Source of the DNA: Trichomonas tenax
Lineage: Eukaryota > Parabasalia > Trichomonadida > Trichomonadidae
DNA length: 64,000 bases
Reading direction: 5' to 3'
Assembly: GCA_023091735.1 (NCBI GenBank)
Contig: JALKBU010000094.1
Span: forward strand, 22,834-86,833
Shown here: positions 22,349 to 32,521 of the stretch, one piece after another
How the letters are laid out: the number at the start of each line of letters is the position of its first letter
Position numbering within the stretch: the stretch's first letter is position 1
Notes under the pieces: model-generated
The model's database searches: none
Told to the model about the DNA's origin: nothing
Seen by the model: only the letters and a program-made list of their open reading frames with translations
Made by a program: the position numbers and the translations under genes

Positions 22349-24370
22349 TTATTTCTTCTGATATATATGGTTCAAATCTTCTTTGTATTCTGGGAACTTT
22401 TTAATAAGAGGCTCCGAATCTGGAAGAATTTGTATAATTTCTGGGTGATAGCTTTCTGGAAGAAGAAGTAAAGCTGCAACAAGAAGATGTGACTTTGATG
22501 TATCGAATCTTGTCAGCAAAGCCTTCATTTTATCTTGTTTTCCTGTATCAAAATATGCTTGAACAACTTTAACAACTTCAACCAGAGAGAATGGATCCGA
22601 TAAAAAGGTCATTGATATGAAATAAAGTTTCTGAGGTTCATCTAAGAACTCTGATAATATTGTTGCAAGAAATGGATGTCTTTTTAGCTTAAGTTCGCCG
22701 ACTTTATATTTTCCTTTTAGAGAGAATGAGCAAACGCCAACAATGAACTCTCCAACGAACTTTTTGCGCAATGGAATTAATCTTTTATGAACGTAAACAT
22801 ATGATTTTTCTTCTGTTAATATAAAAATGATTGGCGACTGCTGTGTTGTCATAATGTTATATACATTTTCAGCAATCTTCTCTTCTGAGCATAGTACTGT
22901 TAATTTTCCATCAATAAGTGTGAGAATACCATTTGAGAAGTCGTATAGTGCTCCATTTGATATTTTGCATGATAAATTATGCTTTTCTACGAGATTTATC
23001 TTTTGCTTGTGGATGAAATACAATTCTATTGATTTCTTTGTGCCAACAACTAATTTGGACTCAACGTGGGTCACAAAGACGACAGGTAACTCTAAGTTTA
23101 TGCTGTGAACGATAGTAATCAAATCAGGTGATAACAATAATAATTTCCATGAATTACTTGTTTCTTCTTGTGCAATTGCAACGAAATATCCCTCCTGGAA
23201 CCATAAACCCTGACAAGAGTTCAATCTATCAGCACTAAAGACCCATTTTGCTTTTTCAGCATTGTAATAAGCGAAACCACGCTTTCCGGCAATAACAATG
23301 TAATTGTAGTCTGGAGAAGCAGCGGCGTACTTTATTGTGAAACCACGCGAAATTAAATCTTGTGGACCATCAATTGTTGATCTTTCACAGCCAAATATAA
23401 CCTTTTGGCTTGTATGGAACAGCAATGATGGAGAATATAAGTCTGTCATTGCAATATCTATTAAAATTAACTCGCTTGGTAGCGATATAATAAGTTGTGC
23501 GTATTCCCAAGTAAATTCGAATGATGTACACGAGTTTGGATCGAAATCTATCTCTAGATTTGTTTTAGTTTTGCTTCTATTCTTGTAATTTATGATAATA
23601 ATATCTCCTTCATGTGAAAGAGCGAACATATAAGGTCCTCTGCTGCTCCATGTGCTGCGGACGCAGTTTTTCGCTATTTTTATCTCAGATGTCGATCTTG
23701 TTAAATTCGTGATATAAGATAAAACGCCATTGCTGTGCAATATCGACAAAGCCATTGAATTCGGGAACACGATGAACTCCTTTGTGTTGTTATAGCTCGT
23801 GTACGAGATCTTCAAAGACGTGCTCTCGAAAACACCTCCGAGATGTATTGGAGCAGTACCGAATCTTCCATTATCGAAGGACATAAGCGCGACACCATCG
23901 ACTATCTTGAGGCAGTTGATTTGCGCGCCGTCGTCTGATTGAAGATTGAACTCGCCCACGCATTCTCCCGTGATTGAGATTGTCTGTATTATTGGTCCAT
24001 TTAGTGCAATCGCGATGTTATCGTCGACAACTGCCACAACAGTTATCTCTCCTTCGATTGGTGCGTAGACAGAGTTAACAAATTGGCCATTATCATTTAT
24101 TGTAAGGATTGAAATTAAGTTTTTTTGAGTAACAACCATTAAGTATTTGTTGGAGATCCACTCGAAGGACACGAATTCACCGTATTCTTTGAAGTTTTCC
24201 TCTGATAACTTAAAAACAGAAATGACTTTGTCTGTAATTTGCAACGAATTTAGCAATTTTAGTTCCCTGAAGGTCAACCCGGCCGTAAACTTGTCATCGG
24301 GGGACCTCCGACAGAGTTTTATCGGCGTTTTCCAGTCGAGTTTGACCCTTGTAAATCCATTAACATACAT
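22349..24370 (-). CDS. RIC1: RIC1-like Rab6 GEF subunit
   Basis: A 673-residue protein starting MYVNGFTRV. It is built of WD40-like beta-propeller strands through about residue 520, then a helical tail. Around 350-400 it carries the segment YAAASPDYNYIVIAGKRGFA, then YYNAEKAKWVF and GLWFQEGYFVAIA. This corresponds to the conserved RIC1 region (IAVVGKFGFAHY, KKWKLF, WWNDFMVLACY). RIC1 pairs with RGP1 as a guanine-nucleotide exchange factor for Rab6/Ypt6 at the Golgi. The helical C-terminus (from about 560) fits the RIC1 domain but is shorter than in animals. The frame is intact and no partner gene lies in the window. Confidence 0.75.
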   Translation of the reverse strand: MYVNGFTRVKLDWKTPIKLCRRSPDDKFTAGLTFRELKLLNSLQITDKVISVFKLSEENFKEYGEFVSFEWISNKYLMVVTQKNLISILTINDNGQFVNSVYAPIEGEITVVAVVDDNIAIALNGPIIQTISITGECVGEFNLQSDDGAQINCLKIVDGVALMSFDNGRFGTAPIHLGGVFESTSLKISYTSYNNTKEFIVFPNSMALSILHSNGVLSYITNLTRSTSEIKIAKNCVRSTWSSRGPYMFALSHEGDIIIINYKNRSKTKTNLEIDFDPNSCTSFEFTWEYAQLIISLPSELILIDIAMTDLYSPSLLFHTSQKVIFGCERSTIDGPQDLISRGFTIKYAAASPDYNYIVIAGKRGFAYYNAEKAKWVFSADRLNSCQGLWFQEGYFVAIAQEETSNSWKLLLLSPDLITIVHSINLELPVVFVTHVESKLVVGTKKSIELYFIHKQKINLVEKHNLSCKISNGALYDFSNGILTLIDGKLTVLCSEEKIAENVYNIMTTQQSPIIFILTEEKSYVYVHKRLIPLRKKFVGEFIVGVCSFSLKGKYKVGELKLKRHPFLATILSEFLDEPQKLYFISMTFLSDPFSLVEVVKVVQAYFDTGKQDKMKALLTRFDTSKSHLLVAALLLLPESYHPEIIQILPDSEPLIKKFPEYKEDLNHIYQKK

Positions 24371-24686
24371 TTTTGAAATTTACAGTCTCAATCATTTCAT
24401 TGAGCTTTAAGAAAGTGAATTGGGCCTTCTTTATATCTCCGTGGTACATTAGACAGAAAAATATTTTTTGAATACAGAAGTTTTGAGAGAGAAAACACGT
24501 TAATAGAAAAATATACTGGAAAATTATTTTTATATTATTTTACAACAAATTTATGAAATAAATTTTTATTGTCACTTTTAAATAACTATTATTTATGCCA
24601 TATAATTAATTTTACTTGACAAAATATTTTCGGTCATATAAATGGTTTTTCATGACATATAAAAACATACTGGCAATTAAATTTTT
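24371..24686. other. Promoter-side spacer of the RIC1-like gene
   Basis: AT-rich sequence between the RIC1-like start and the foldback element. No further feature is seen. Confidence 0.45.
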
Positions 24687-25377
24687 ATACGCAAAGTCGG
24701 CGAAACTCGTTTTTTATCTCACTGGATTAACTTTTTGCTAAGTTATTGAACCCCAATGTACAAAATCATGTTGTGCATGATATATTAAAGAATTAGCAAA
24801 CAAAGTCTATATTTCATTAAAATATTAGATATATCTTGCATCAAAAACATTGATTTGCCATGATGTGCTTTACTCATTATAATATATTATATTCCCATTG
24901 TATAGCATTTTTATAACGTAAAATATGTTGTTATCGATGATTCTTTTTTGAGCGGCTAAATTTGCAAAGTTTATTAAATTAAGAAGAATAGAGCGGGAAA
25001 ATTTGAAAAGAATCATCATTATTTTTGGGAGAATAACACACAAAACTTATGTGTGAACAATTGGAATATTTTTTTCTGAAAAAAGCTAAAAAAAGCATAT
25101 TTGTGATTAGATTTACCTATTTATCATCGACAACAACATATTTTACGTTATAAAAATGCTATACAATGGGAATATAATATATTATAATGAGTAAAGCACA
25201 TCATGGCAAATCAATGTTTTTGATGCAAGATATATCTAATATTTTAATGAAATATAGACTTTGTTTGCTAATTCTTTAATATATCATGCACAACATGATT
25301 TTGTACATTGGGGTTCAATAACTTAGCAAAAAGTTAATCCAGTGAGTTAAAAAACGAGTTTCGCCGACTTTGCGTAT
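24687..25377. mobile_element. 691-bp foldback/MITE-like element with 255-bp inverted arms
   Basis: Arms 24687-24941 and 25123-25377 are each 255 bp and near-perfect inverted copies; one example difference is GAGATAA against GAGTTAA. They enclose a 181-bp unrelated centre. The ends read TA-CGCAAAGTCGGCGAAAC and GTTTCGCCGACTTTGCG-TA, which fits a TA target-site duplication of the Tc1/mariner type. No transposase frame is present, so it is non-autonomous. It sits between divergent parts of the RIC1-like and GYF-like loci. The similarity of the arms suggests recent formation or conversion. Confidence 0.85.
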
Positions 25378-25650
25378 GAATGTTAGACAAGCCAAAATGC
25401 TCTTTTATAAAACCTTTTTAGCAATCTATAAAATCAAAGCCAAGCAATTTTTCATCGTGTTCATAGCCATTTAGAATCTTTTCAATTCAAATTGAATCGA
25501 ATCAATCAATATTCTAAATTTGTGACTGAACAAAGCTCCACTTTCAAGTTAGGAAAGTTTTAATGTTGTATATGCATATTGGTGTTTGATTATTAATGAT
25601 AATATTTTTTTAATAAAACATACAATTTATATATACACATAGAAGGAAAA

Positions 25651-26304
25651 TTAGTTGTTGTCAACGAAGACAGGGATGTAAACTCTCCATTGATTGTAAA
25701 CAGAGAAGAATTTATTTGCAACTGTTTCTGGTTTCACCTTAGAATTTATTATGGATCTGCAGCTTTCTGGATTTGGGTTAAGAAGGAAGTCCAAAACCTC
25801 ATCGAAAGTAATATTTGCGTGAAGATCAGTGAATGTTTTGTAAATCCACTGAGCAAATGGTTGGGCTAATTTATTGATGCGGAGCTTCTGTATTTCTGGA
25901 TGGATTTCAACTTCTTGCTCTAAGAAAAGTTCATAATCTTGAATCGATCCAAAAGAGAACTGAGTGTTCGCTATTTTGAAATCTGAAAGACTCTGTTTAG
26001 CTACGAAGCACTTACTGATTCTCGCGAGCATGTTAGCGAAAGGAACTTGATTATTTGTCCACAAAAACCAGTTTGGAATCGGAGAAGCTTGTTGCGTCGA
26101 AGTGCTTAAAATTTCGCCAACTTGATGTGTGATTCCTGTGGTTCCATCTAAGACATTTGCGTGATTATCAATCATTCCTGTGTCATACCAATACTTTAAC
26201 GTGCTGAAATCGAGCGGACCGACGGATCCAATTCTATCGTCTTGAATACTGTACGCGTTGATCTTTCCTATAGTGATCTGTGTTGGATTTTGGAAATCGC
26301 TCAT
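25651..26304 (-). CDS. GYF-like domain protein, otherwise unknown
   Basis: A 217-residue protein. Residues about 24-60 read DDRIGSVGPLDFSTLKYWYD, then TGMID and VLDGTTG. This resembles the start of a GYF-type module (G-P-x-x-x-x-x-x-x-W-x-x-x-G), which binds proline-rich peptides. The remaining 150 residues are helical with no motif I recognise. The ATG at 26304 lies 20 nt from a TTTACATGTCAA motif at 26324-26335. The GYF call is moderate; the coding call is strong. Confidence 0.65.
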   Translation of the reverse strand: MSDFQNPTQITIGKINAYSIQDDRIGSVGPLDFSTLKYWYDTGMIDNHANVLDGTTGITHQVGEILSTSTQQASPIPNWFLWTNNQVPFANMLARISKCFVAKQSLSDFKIANTQFSFGSIQDYELFLEQEVEIHPEIQKLRINKLAQPFAQWIYKTFTDLHANITFDEVLDFLLNPNPESCRSIINSKVKPETVANKFFSVYNQWRVYIPVFVDNN

Positions 26305-27032
26305 TTTTCTGTATTTGTAAATATTTACATGTCAAGATATTTATTTAGCTTTTTTGATTATGAATTATATCATAAAACTCATTTTTATGTTGAGTATAAT
26401 CTTCCGTCAAACTAAAAGTGATACTTTACATGTCAAATTTGACGTATGAATCTGACATATAATAAAAAGGGTGTGACTCCAAAAGTGAGTTCATGAAAAA
26501 ATAATTGCGACTATCTTAAAGACAGCATGAGGATGGGTCCCCATGGTGTCTTTGAGATAGTCGTAGCCTCCCTTGACCTCGCTCTTGTAGGAAAAAGGCA
26601 AATATTTATTACTTTTTATGATTGCGACCCTACCCCTCTAATTTCAAACATTCCTTTACATGTCAAATCTGATATGTAAAGTGTCACTTTTCGTATGACG
26701 TATAAGCTACAATATAACTCATTTTTAATTATAAATCTTATCATTTTCATCTAAATTCATTGACATCTCAAAAAATATGAAAGAAATCTCGATGAGTACA
26801 CTGTTCATTGACATACAAAGGGCCATATAATAAGTTCCCTTATTGACAATAATGATATTGATAAAAATAAAAATTCAAAATATATAAAGTAATCAAATAT
26901 GAGATGATGGCTGGAATCAATAGTGTGATTGTCTTTTAGATGTATCCTATTGAGATTTGATGTGCAATATTGAGATAATATGTGTTTGAGAAAAATAATA
27001 TGAAATTGTGATCTGAAATTAAGGGGTTTAGA
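26305..27032. other. Intergenic region with motif copies and a stable hairpin
   Basis: This spacer holds three TTTACATGTCAA copies (26324, 26425, 26655) and a partial one at about 26671 (GATATGTAAAGTGTCAC). It also has the structured candidate RNA described separately (26507-26564). It is GC-richer around 26500-26640 than its surroundings. Confidence 0.6.
26507..26564 (+). ncRNA. Candidate structured RNA hairpin
   Basis: The 18-nt arm GCGACTATCTTAAAGACA (26507-26524) pairs fully with 26547-26564 when two G-U pairs are allowed. Within the 22-nt loop an inner hairpin ATGGG/CCCAT can form. The wobble pairs are easier to explain if the structure acts as RNA. I cannot match it to a known RNA family, and transcription is unproven; a short palindromic repeat is the alternative. 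Confidence 0.35.
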
Positions 27033-28292
27033 TTACCAGGACTCGGATGACTCATCTCTGTCCTCATCTTCAGACTCGGACTCCTTGACTGCGGCACGGA
27101 TGGAAGCCATGTACTGAAGAAGTTCACCTGTTGAGAGCTGGTTAGGATCGACTGCCTTCTTGACCTCTTCCTTCGGCTTAGCGTTTGGATCTGCCTTCTT
27201 GAGCTTGAAGTTACCCTGCTTGATGAGATCCAAGTGGCTGAGTGCGCCACCGCCGCCGCTTGTTGGTGTGGGTGGTGGAAGTCCAGAAGGAGCGGCTGGT
27301 GGAGGAGGTGGGGCTGGAGCAGCAGGCGGTGGAGCTGGTGCTGCTGGTGGTGGTGGAGGAGGTGCTGGAGCGGCCTTTGAAGGAGCTGGTGCAGCCTTCG
27401 AAGAAGAAAACTTCGATGGAGCGGGTGCTGCCTTCGCTGGTGCAGGAGTAGGCGCTGGATCTGGGAGCTGGATTGGCTTTGGCTGTGGCCTTGGTGTTCT
27501 CTTGCGCTGCTCTGGTGTTGTGAGAGTGGCTGCCTTGACAGTTGTTGCTGCAAATGCGACATCTTCGCCAGCAACTGTGAATGTTGTCTTGAATTCGAGT
27601 GGATTACGCCATCCTTGTGTCTTTCCGACTGGTGGTGGCTGCAAGACGAGTGTTGGAATTGGCAAAACCTTCGAAATCATGATATTAAGCGGCTGATCAT
27701 ACTTAGCTTCGTTTTCATTCCTCTCACGCTTCTTCTTGCCTTCTCCCTTGTGCTTCTGGTTGACGAGATTCTGGCAATCACGAAGCATTTCGTCTCTGAA
27801 CATATTCATGAATTCTTGTGGATTGGAGATAAACTTGTCGAGATTCTGATAGTCAGGGATGAGTGGTTTCCATGCAGAGAGTGTCGGCGCTGGGCGTGCG
27901 ATCATGTACAAATTCTTAACAAGATTGTTCTTGATATCCATCTTGACGGTATCCTGGCTGGAAGCAGCAGGGGTTGTCATCTGCTTGCATGGGTTCTTGT
28001 CGTACTGAACTGCAGTTACCTTCATCAATTTCTCAATTGCTGCTGGAACTTTGGACTTGATCTGCTGTACTTTGCTGCTCAAGTTTGTGAACCTTGTCTT
28101 CACTTGCTCGAATTCTTCCGTGATGTCAGCGAAGACAGTGTTGGACAAAATCTCGAGTTCGTCGAGTTGCTGCATTAATCCAATCGCATAGTAGTACCCG
28201 AGGCTGTTGAACAGCTTCGTTGGGTCCTCGGTCATGAACCGGTCCGGTTCTGTGACCAACGAAAAAGGAGTCATAGAGATTGCAGGGAACAT
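27033..28292 (-). CDS. WAVE/SCAR family actin nucleation-promoting factor
   Basis: A 419-residue protein with the full WAVE/SCAR layout. The N-terminal WAVE-homology helix region (about 1-170) includes LFNSLGYYYAIGLMQQLDEL and NTVFADITEEFEQVKTR. A basic KHKGEGKKKRERN stretch follows, then a Pro/Ala-rich linker (about 245-345), a WH2 motif HLDLIKQGNFKLKK (about 352-366), and an acidic C-terminus ending in Trp (DEDRDESSESW). The last two form the VCA module that delivers actin to the Arp2/3 complex. The protein is expected in a WAVE regulatory complex at the cell cortex and to drive lamellipodium-like spreading. The frame is intact. A Gly-rich ORF on the opposite strand is a shadow of the poly-Pro region. 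Confidence 0.9.
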   Translation of the reverse strand: MFPAISMTPFSLVTEPDRFMTEDPTKLFNSLGYYYAIGLMQQLDELEILSNTVFADITEEFEQVKTRFTNLSSKVQQIKSKVPAAIEKLMKVTAVQYDKNPCKQMTTPAASSQDTVKMDIKNNLVKNLYMIARPAPTLSAWKPLIPDYQNLDKFISNPQEFMNMFRDEMLRDCQNLVNQKHKGEGKKKRERNENEAKYDQPLNIMISKVLPIPTLVLQPPPVGKTQGWRNPLEFKTTFTVAGEDVAFAATTVKAATLTTPEQRKRTPRPQPKPIQLPDPAPTPAPAKAAPAPSKFSSSKAAPAPSKAAPAPPPPPPAAPAPPPAAPAPPPPPAAPSGLPPPTPTSGGGGALSHLDLIKQGNFKLKKADPNAKPKEEVKKAVDPNQLSTGELLQYMASIRAAVKESESEDEDRDESSESW

Positions 28293-30352
28293 TGGAAATT
28301 TTTGATATTTTATTTCTTTTTTCGAATATTTACCGAGAAGTATACCATAGAAAGCTTAAATTCTAATTTTGCTCAAATTTGAGATATTGACAATGAGTAT
28401 GGCAGTTCACTTTTCTCATTCACTTCACTTATCGCTTATTTTGAAAACATAGCTTTTGAAGTAGATTTAGTATCTAAATTTCGTGCTTTTTCGGTTTTAT
28501 TTCGAGAATTTGTACAATTCGCAAAAGTGACGAACATAATTTTTTAGAGTATTCTCCATTTCTCGTTGACATATATTAAAAAGTCTTTATGATATATCTG
28601 TGCCAATGAAGAATGGATCTCTTTGTAGCTCAGGGATGCGAATTATCCTTTGTTGTTTGCAATATTTTTTAACAATTAATATATTCTTCAGTTGTTGTTC
28701 TATGAATGATACTGCTATGAAATATAAAGACAAAATTCTAAATAGCCCTCGCTGGAATATCGCATAAATTCAATTCTATCTGACCATCCAGAAAGTGATA
28801 TTTCTGACTTAGGATTCTATGTTGAATATACTTATGAAGAGCTCTCACAAGGGATGTAAGATTTTTTATGAAATTGCTTAATATTTTTAAATTCCAATTT
28901 TTCAATATTAAGTTCATAGACTTTTGTAGCTATCAATATTATTTTTACTGATTTGGTTATATAAATCTTGCTAACAAAATCCATAACTTACGTTTGACAT
29001 TTAACAATTTAGCATATTTGTAAATTGAAAAGCCTGATCTGTGTGCATCTCTTAAGAATACCGAGCGTGTTTATTTCTCAATAAAAGAGTTCATCATTTT
29101 TAGATTTCAAAGTATTCATTATGAAATATACGAAATTGAGATTAGTTTAGCGAGCAAATCAGCTAACTTTTAGCAGTTGAGGATATATGTTAAATGTTGA
29201 AAGAATGATGATTATAAATAAAAAGATTTTGGATTTTGATTTTTGGCATTTTTTTATAAAGGTACCTTGGATCTTTTTTGCTGATATTTTCCAATCAGCT
29301 TCAGGATTTAAGTTGTACAGATATTCGCTGAGTTATTCATCCTTGAAAAAGTATGTAATATTGAAACAAATTTTTGAAAAATATTTTTGCAATTTAGATA
29401 TTTTACTTAAAAACGAATTTATGCAATAAATAATAAATTTTAATACATTTTAGATGCTGAATTTAATTTTACCATTAAATAGGCAATTTTGATTTTTCAA
29501 TTTTCAAAAAAATCATGAACAATGAATGAAATCCATTCTCATTAAAACAGACTAATTAGACTACTTATCATAGAAACAGGATACAACGCTTAAATATATC
29601 AACATTTTCAAAAACGTGAAAATTTCATATTCATAAAATGAGTTGATAAGCTCGTTTTAGATATGACTATAAAGGTAGAAGTATTTATTCAAAGAAAAAG
29701 AACATTATTTTATAAAAACCTTATGAATGAAATCTTAAATAGAGATATTGATAGTTTTATATCTGTAATTGAAACGAAGAATCGATATAAATTACACGGA
29801 TTTCTATAAATATGCATAAATCATCGTAAAACATGAAGAAAATAATCGGATCTCAAAAACCTTCTGTAGTTGCCCTTAACAAATTTGTGAGTGATCAGCG
29901 GAATGTTAGTAGCAGCTGTGTGTAGAAGATGGAGCCAAAAAATCGGCAAAATTTTGTGGTACAAATTTCGAATTTTAACATGTAGGTTTCAAGACGGATT
30001 CCGACGCCAGGTACTCTTGTAGAAAGCCACTGGTAACACCAAGGCTAGAAACCAACAAAGTTTAAAAATCGCAATATCCTGTGAATTATTTTAGTCTAGA
30101 GCACTTAAATTGATTCCATGATAAATTCACTGAGTTATATTTTTGATTGTGTCATATAGAAAAGCCAATTTTTGAATCCTCACCGAGACAGCAAAACTCA
30201 ACTTCGGCATAGGCCAAAAGGTGACATTTTAATAACGTACATTCTGCCACAGTACCTTTTTTAATTGATTTCTCAATGAAAAATAAATTTTGAAAAATAA
30301 AAAAAATCGTACAAAATGCATTATATTACATGTAATATCTAAATACATAATA
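28293..30352. other. 2-kb AT-rich intergenic region
   Basis: No gene or recognisable family fragment. An 80-codon plus-strand ORF at 29187-29429 lacks motifs and has random-looking composition. Confidence 0.5.
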
Positions 30353-30867
30353 ATATTGTTTTGCCTGTCAAATAGGGAGATTTTACAATGTCAGATTGTC
30401 AGAATTTCAATATTAAAAAGTCAATCAGTTCTATGCATATAATATATGTTCTGAGAAACAGACACTATGAATAGATTTTATAGATGAATATATTCAAGAG
30501 AATTAGCATAGAGTTGGTAGTTATAATGATTTAAAGGTCATATATTTTAATCAAGAAATTTTTATATATCATCAACGCCACTCATTGTGAATTTGATGCG
30601 TTTTGATGTTTTTCAAGTGCTATCCAGTGTGAAGTTGATGTGTTTTATTGATTTTGTTTATCATCCACTTTCAATATGATTTCTCTTTTAAATAATAGTA
30701 TTTTGAACTAACTATATAAATAACTCCGGATATGAACCAGATATGCACTGATTATTGAAACTAAAATATATTTTTTTTAGTAATATCTTAAATTTTATTT
30801 TAAAAAATATGAATATTGATAATTTTTTTCATAATCTACATGTTTATGGCACTTCAATGAATGATAC

Positions 30868-32408
30868 TAGGGATGCAACTTTGGAAGATATTTTGGATTC
30901 TGGATGGAAATAAAAACTTTCTGGAAGATTTTCTGGAAATAATTTTGGAATGGAAAAATTTTTAATAAATAGTATAAGCAGTGTTAGATATGCATAATAC
31001 ATAGTCAAGATATTAGTATTAGCCTGTATTTATTATGGTAAAGCAAAAATGAAAAAAATAAAGGTTCCACTTTTTTTCTCGTTGACCTTTTTGAGTTTTG
31101 CGATTTTTAACGAATAAACCCCTTCGTGGACGAATCTGATGAAACATTTACGTGCTTTTTGTGGGTGCTGATTCTAGTGGTGCAATCTGTTTCATGATCT
31201 TAGCAAGGTATTACTTAATCAAGATATGTTTACAAACAGAAACCCATTACAAATCATTAATGGGCTTCTGTTATGAATCCATTTGATGATTATAACAAAT
31301 ACATCTCACTATTATAGCGTTCGCTCGCTTATTTTTGCTAGAGTTCCCCTAGAAAAATCAAAAAATAGAAAAGAAAAAATACGCTACGCGCGCGAGTCAA
31401 ACAGCATTCCTTTGCCCATACATCGAGCATATAAAGTTATGCTACCTCAAGTTCACACAAAATTTGCTCATTGCTAACATTACATATCAAATTTTCAACT
31501 TTACATGACAAATATCAGATAATAAGTGTCGAAAATAGTGACTTTCCTTATTTTACATTACAAAATTCGCTGCAATCTCATGGAGGCATGGATATCCTCA
31601 AGTTAAATAGACAAACAAATGCTATAAACATACTCAGCACCCCCTGAAAAGCACGTAAATGTCTTCTCAGTTTGGCTTGATAGGGGGTTTACTTGTTAAA
31701 AATCGCAAAACTCAAAAAAGTCAACCAGACAAAAATTCAACCAAAAATAAATGAGAACGCAATCGAACAATTTACCTTTGTTAATGAAAAATGATTTATC
31801 CAATTATACTACGTAATTTATATTAATCGCAATTAAATAAATAACTTAAAATGATAAAAACAATTATATGACAAAATTTGTGCAAACCAAATTTCGAAAA
31901 ATGCCCTTGATATGCTATTCTGCATTATATCAATTGTCACTTTTAAAGAAGATTGTATTTTTCAATGCATATTTATTTCCAGAAACATCTTCAGGATTCA
32001 CAATTTTAAAACAAAATTTACTTGATATTAATTCTAGAATCATTTAAACATAATTTTGTTTTTCTATAACAAAAAATTTTATGGAACTTCCATGAAGTTT
32101 GCAGATGTTGTCTAGAATTATGTGCTGGTTATTTCTTTGAAGTTTTAATAATATCTTCCAGCTTCTTTCCATCCAGAAGATATTTCCTGTCAGATGTAAA
32201 GCGCTAGTTGACAAAAACATGGATATGAGTGCATTGAAACCAGCTTCCATTAAAAAACTGATTGGCTATAATAAAATTGGAAAACCCTCTGTTTTTGTGA
32301 CAAATAATAGGATTTTACAAAAAAAAATGTAAAAATTTTATTCGACCAAGAAGTTTTAAAAAATAGAATCTGGAAAAATCCAGGATTATTCCCAAATATG
32401 CATCCCTA
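30868..32408. mobile_element. hAT-like non-autonomous element nested in copy A
   Basis: Terminal repeats TAGGGATGCA and TGCATCCCTA are flanked on both sides by ATGATAC, a 7-8 bp target duplication. Copy B of the host MITE shows the uninterrupted site GAATGATACACTTG, so the insertion is directly visible. TAGGG termini with about 8-bp duplications are typical of hAT elements. The interior has no intact transposase; a short minus-strand ORF at 32044-32250 is not assignable. Confidence 0.8.
31081..31725. mobile_element. Third inverted-repeat element, innermost
   Basis: About 92-bp diverged inverted arms at 31081-31171 and 31634-31725 share GAGTTTTGCGATTTTTAAC and ACATTTACGTGCTTTT. The 462-bp interior contains a hairpin CCCATTA...TAATGGG near 31245 and a CG-rich stretch at about 31319-31400. 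The arms are more diverged than those of the outer elements. No target duplication is evident. It may be a separate insertion or the subterminal repeats of the hAT-like element. Confidence 0.65.
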
Positions 32409-32506
32409 ATGATACACTTTGAATTTGTTCAAAAATATTTTAAAGAAATCTGACATTGTAAAGTTTCCCTATTTGACAGGCGAAACAATATCGAAGATAT
32501 TGATAT

Positions 32507-32521
32507 TCATTTTTTTCGAAG
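32507..32521 (+). promoter_or_regulatory. Initiator-like element of the IKS1-like kinase
   Basis: TCATTTTTTTCG has its A at 32509, exactly 13 nt before the in-frame ACG at 32522. This is the same spacing as at the transporter gene (A at 12201, ATG at 12214). It argues that translation once began at 32522. Confidence 0.55.

Larger units (their letters stand above)
30353..32491. mobile_element. Mariner-type MITE, copy A, carrying nested insertions
   Basis: The terminal inverted repeats read TTGTTTTGCCTGTCAAATAG at the left and its complement (CTATTTGACAGGCGAAACAA) at the right, each bordered by TA, as expected for Tc1/mariner insertions. The internal sequence 30540-30860 is the reverse complement of 59600-60050 in copy B. 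Copy B is only 696 bp long; the extra length here comes from the nested element 30868-32408. No transposase is recognised. The right end lies about 30 bp from the expected start of the IKS1-like kinase gene. Confidence 0.85.

Noticed and set aside
27160..27696. Glycine-rich plus-strand protein
   Set aside because: It is the antisense of the WAVE poly-Pro/Ala region, whose minus-strand frame has clear domain structure.
31283..31477. 64-codon ORF as a transposase piece
   Set aside because: No motif; it lies in the CG-rich interior of an inverted-repeat element and its composition looks random.
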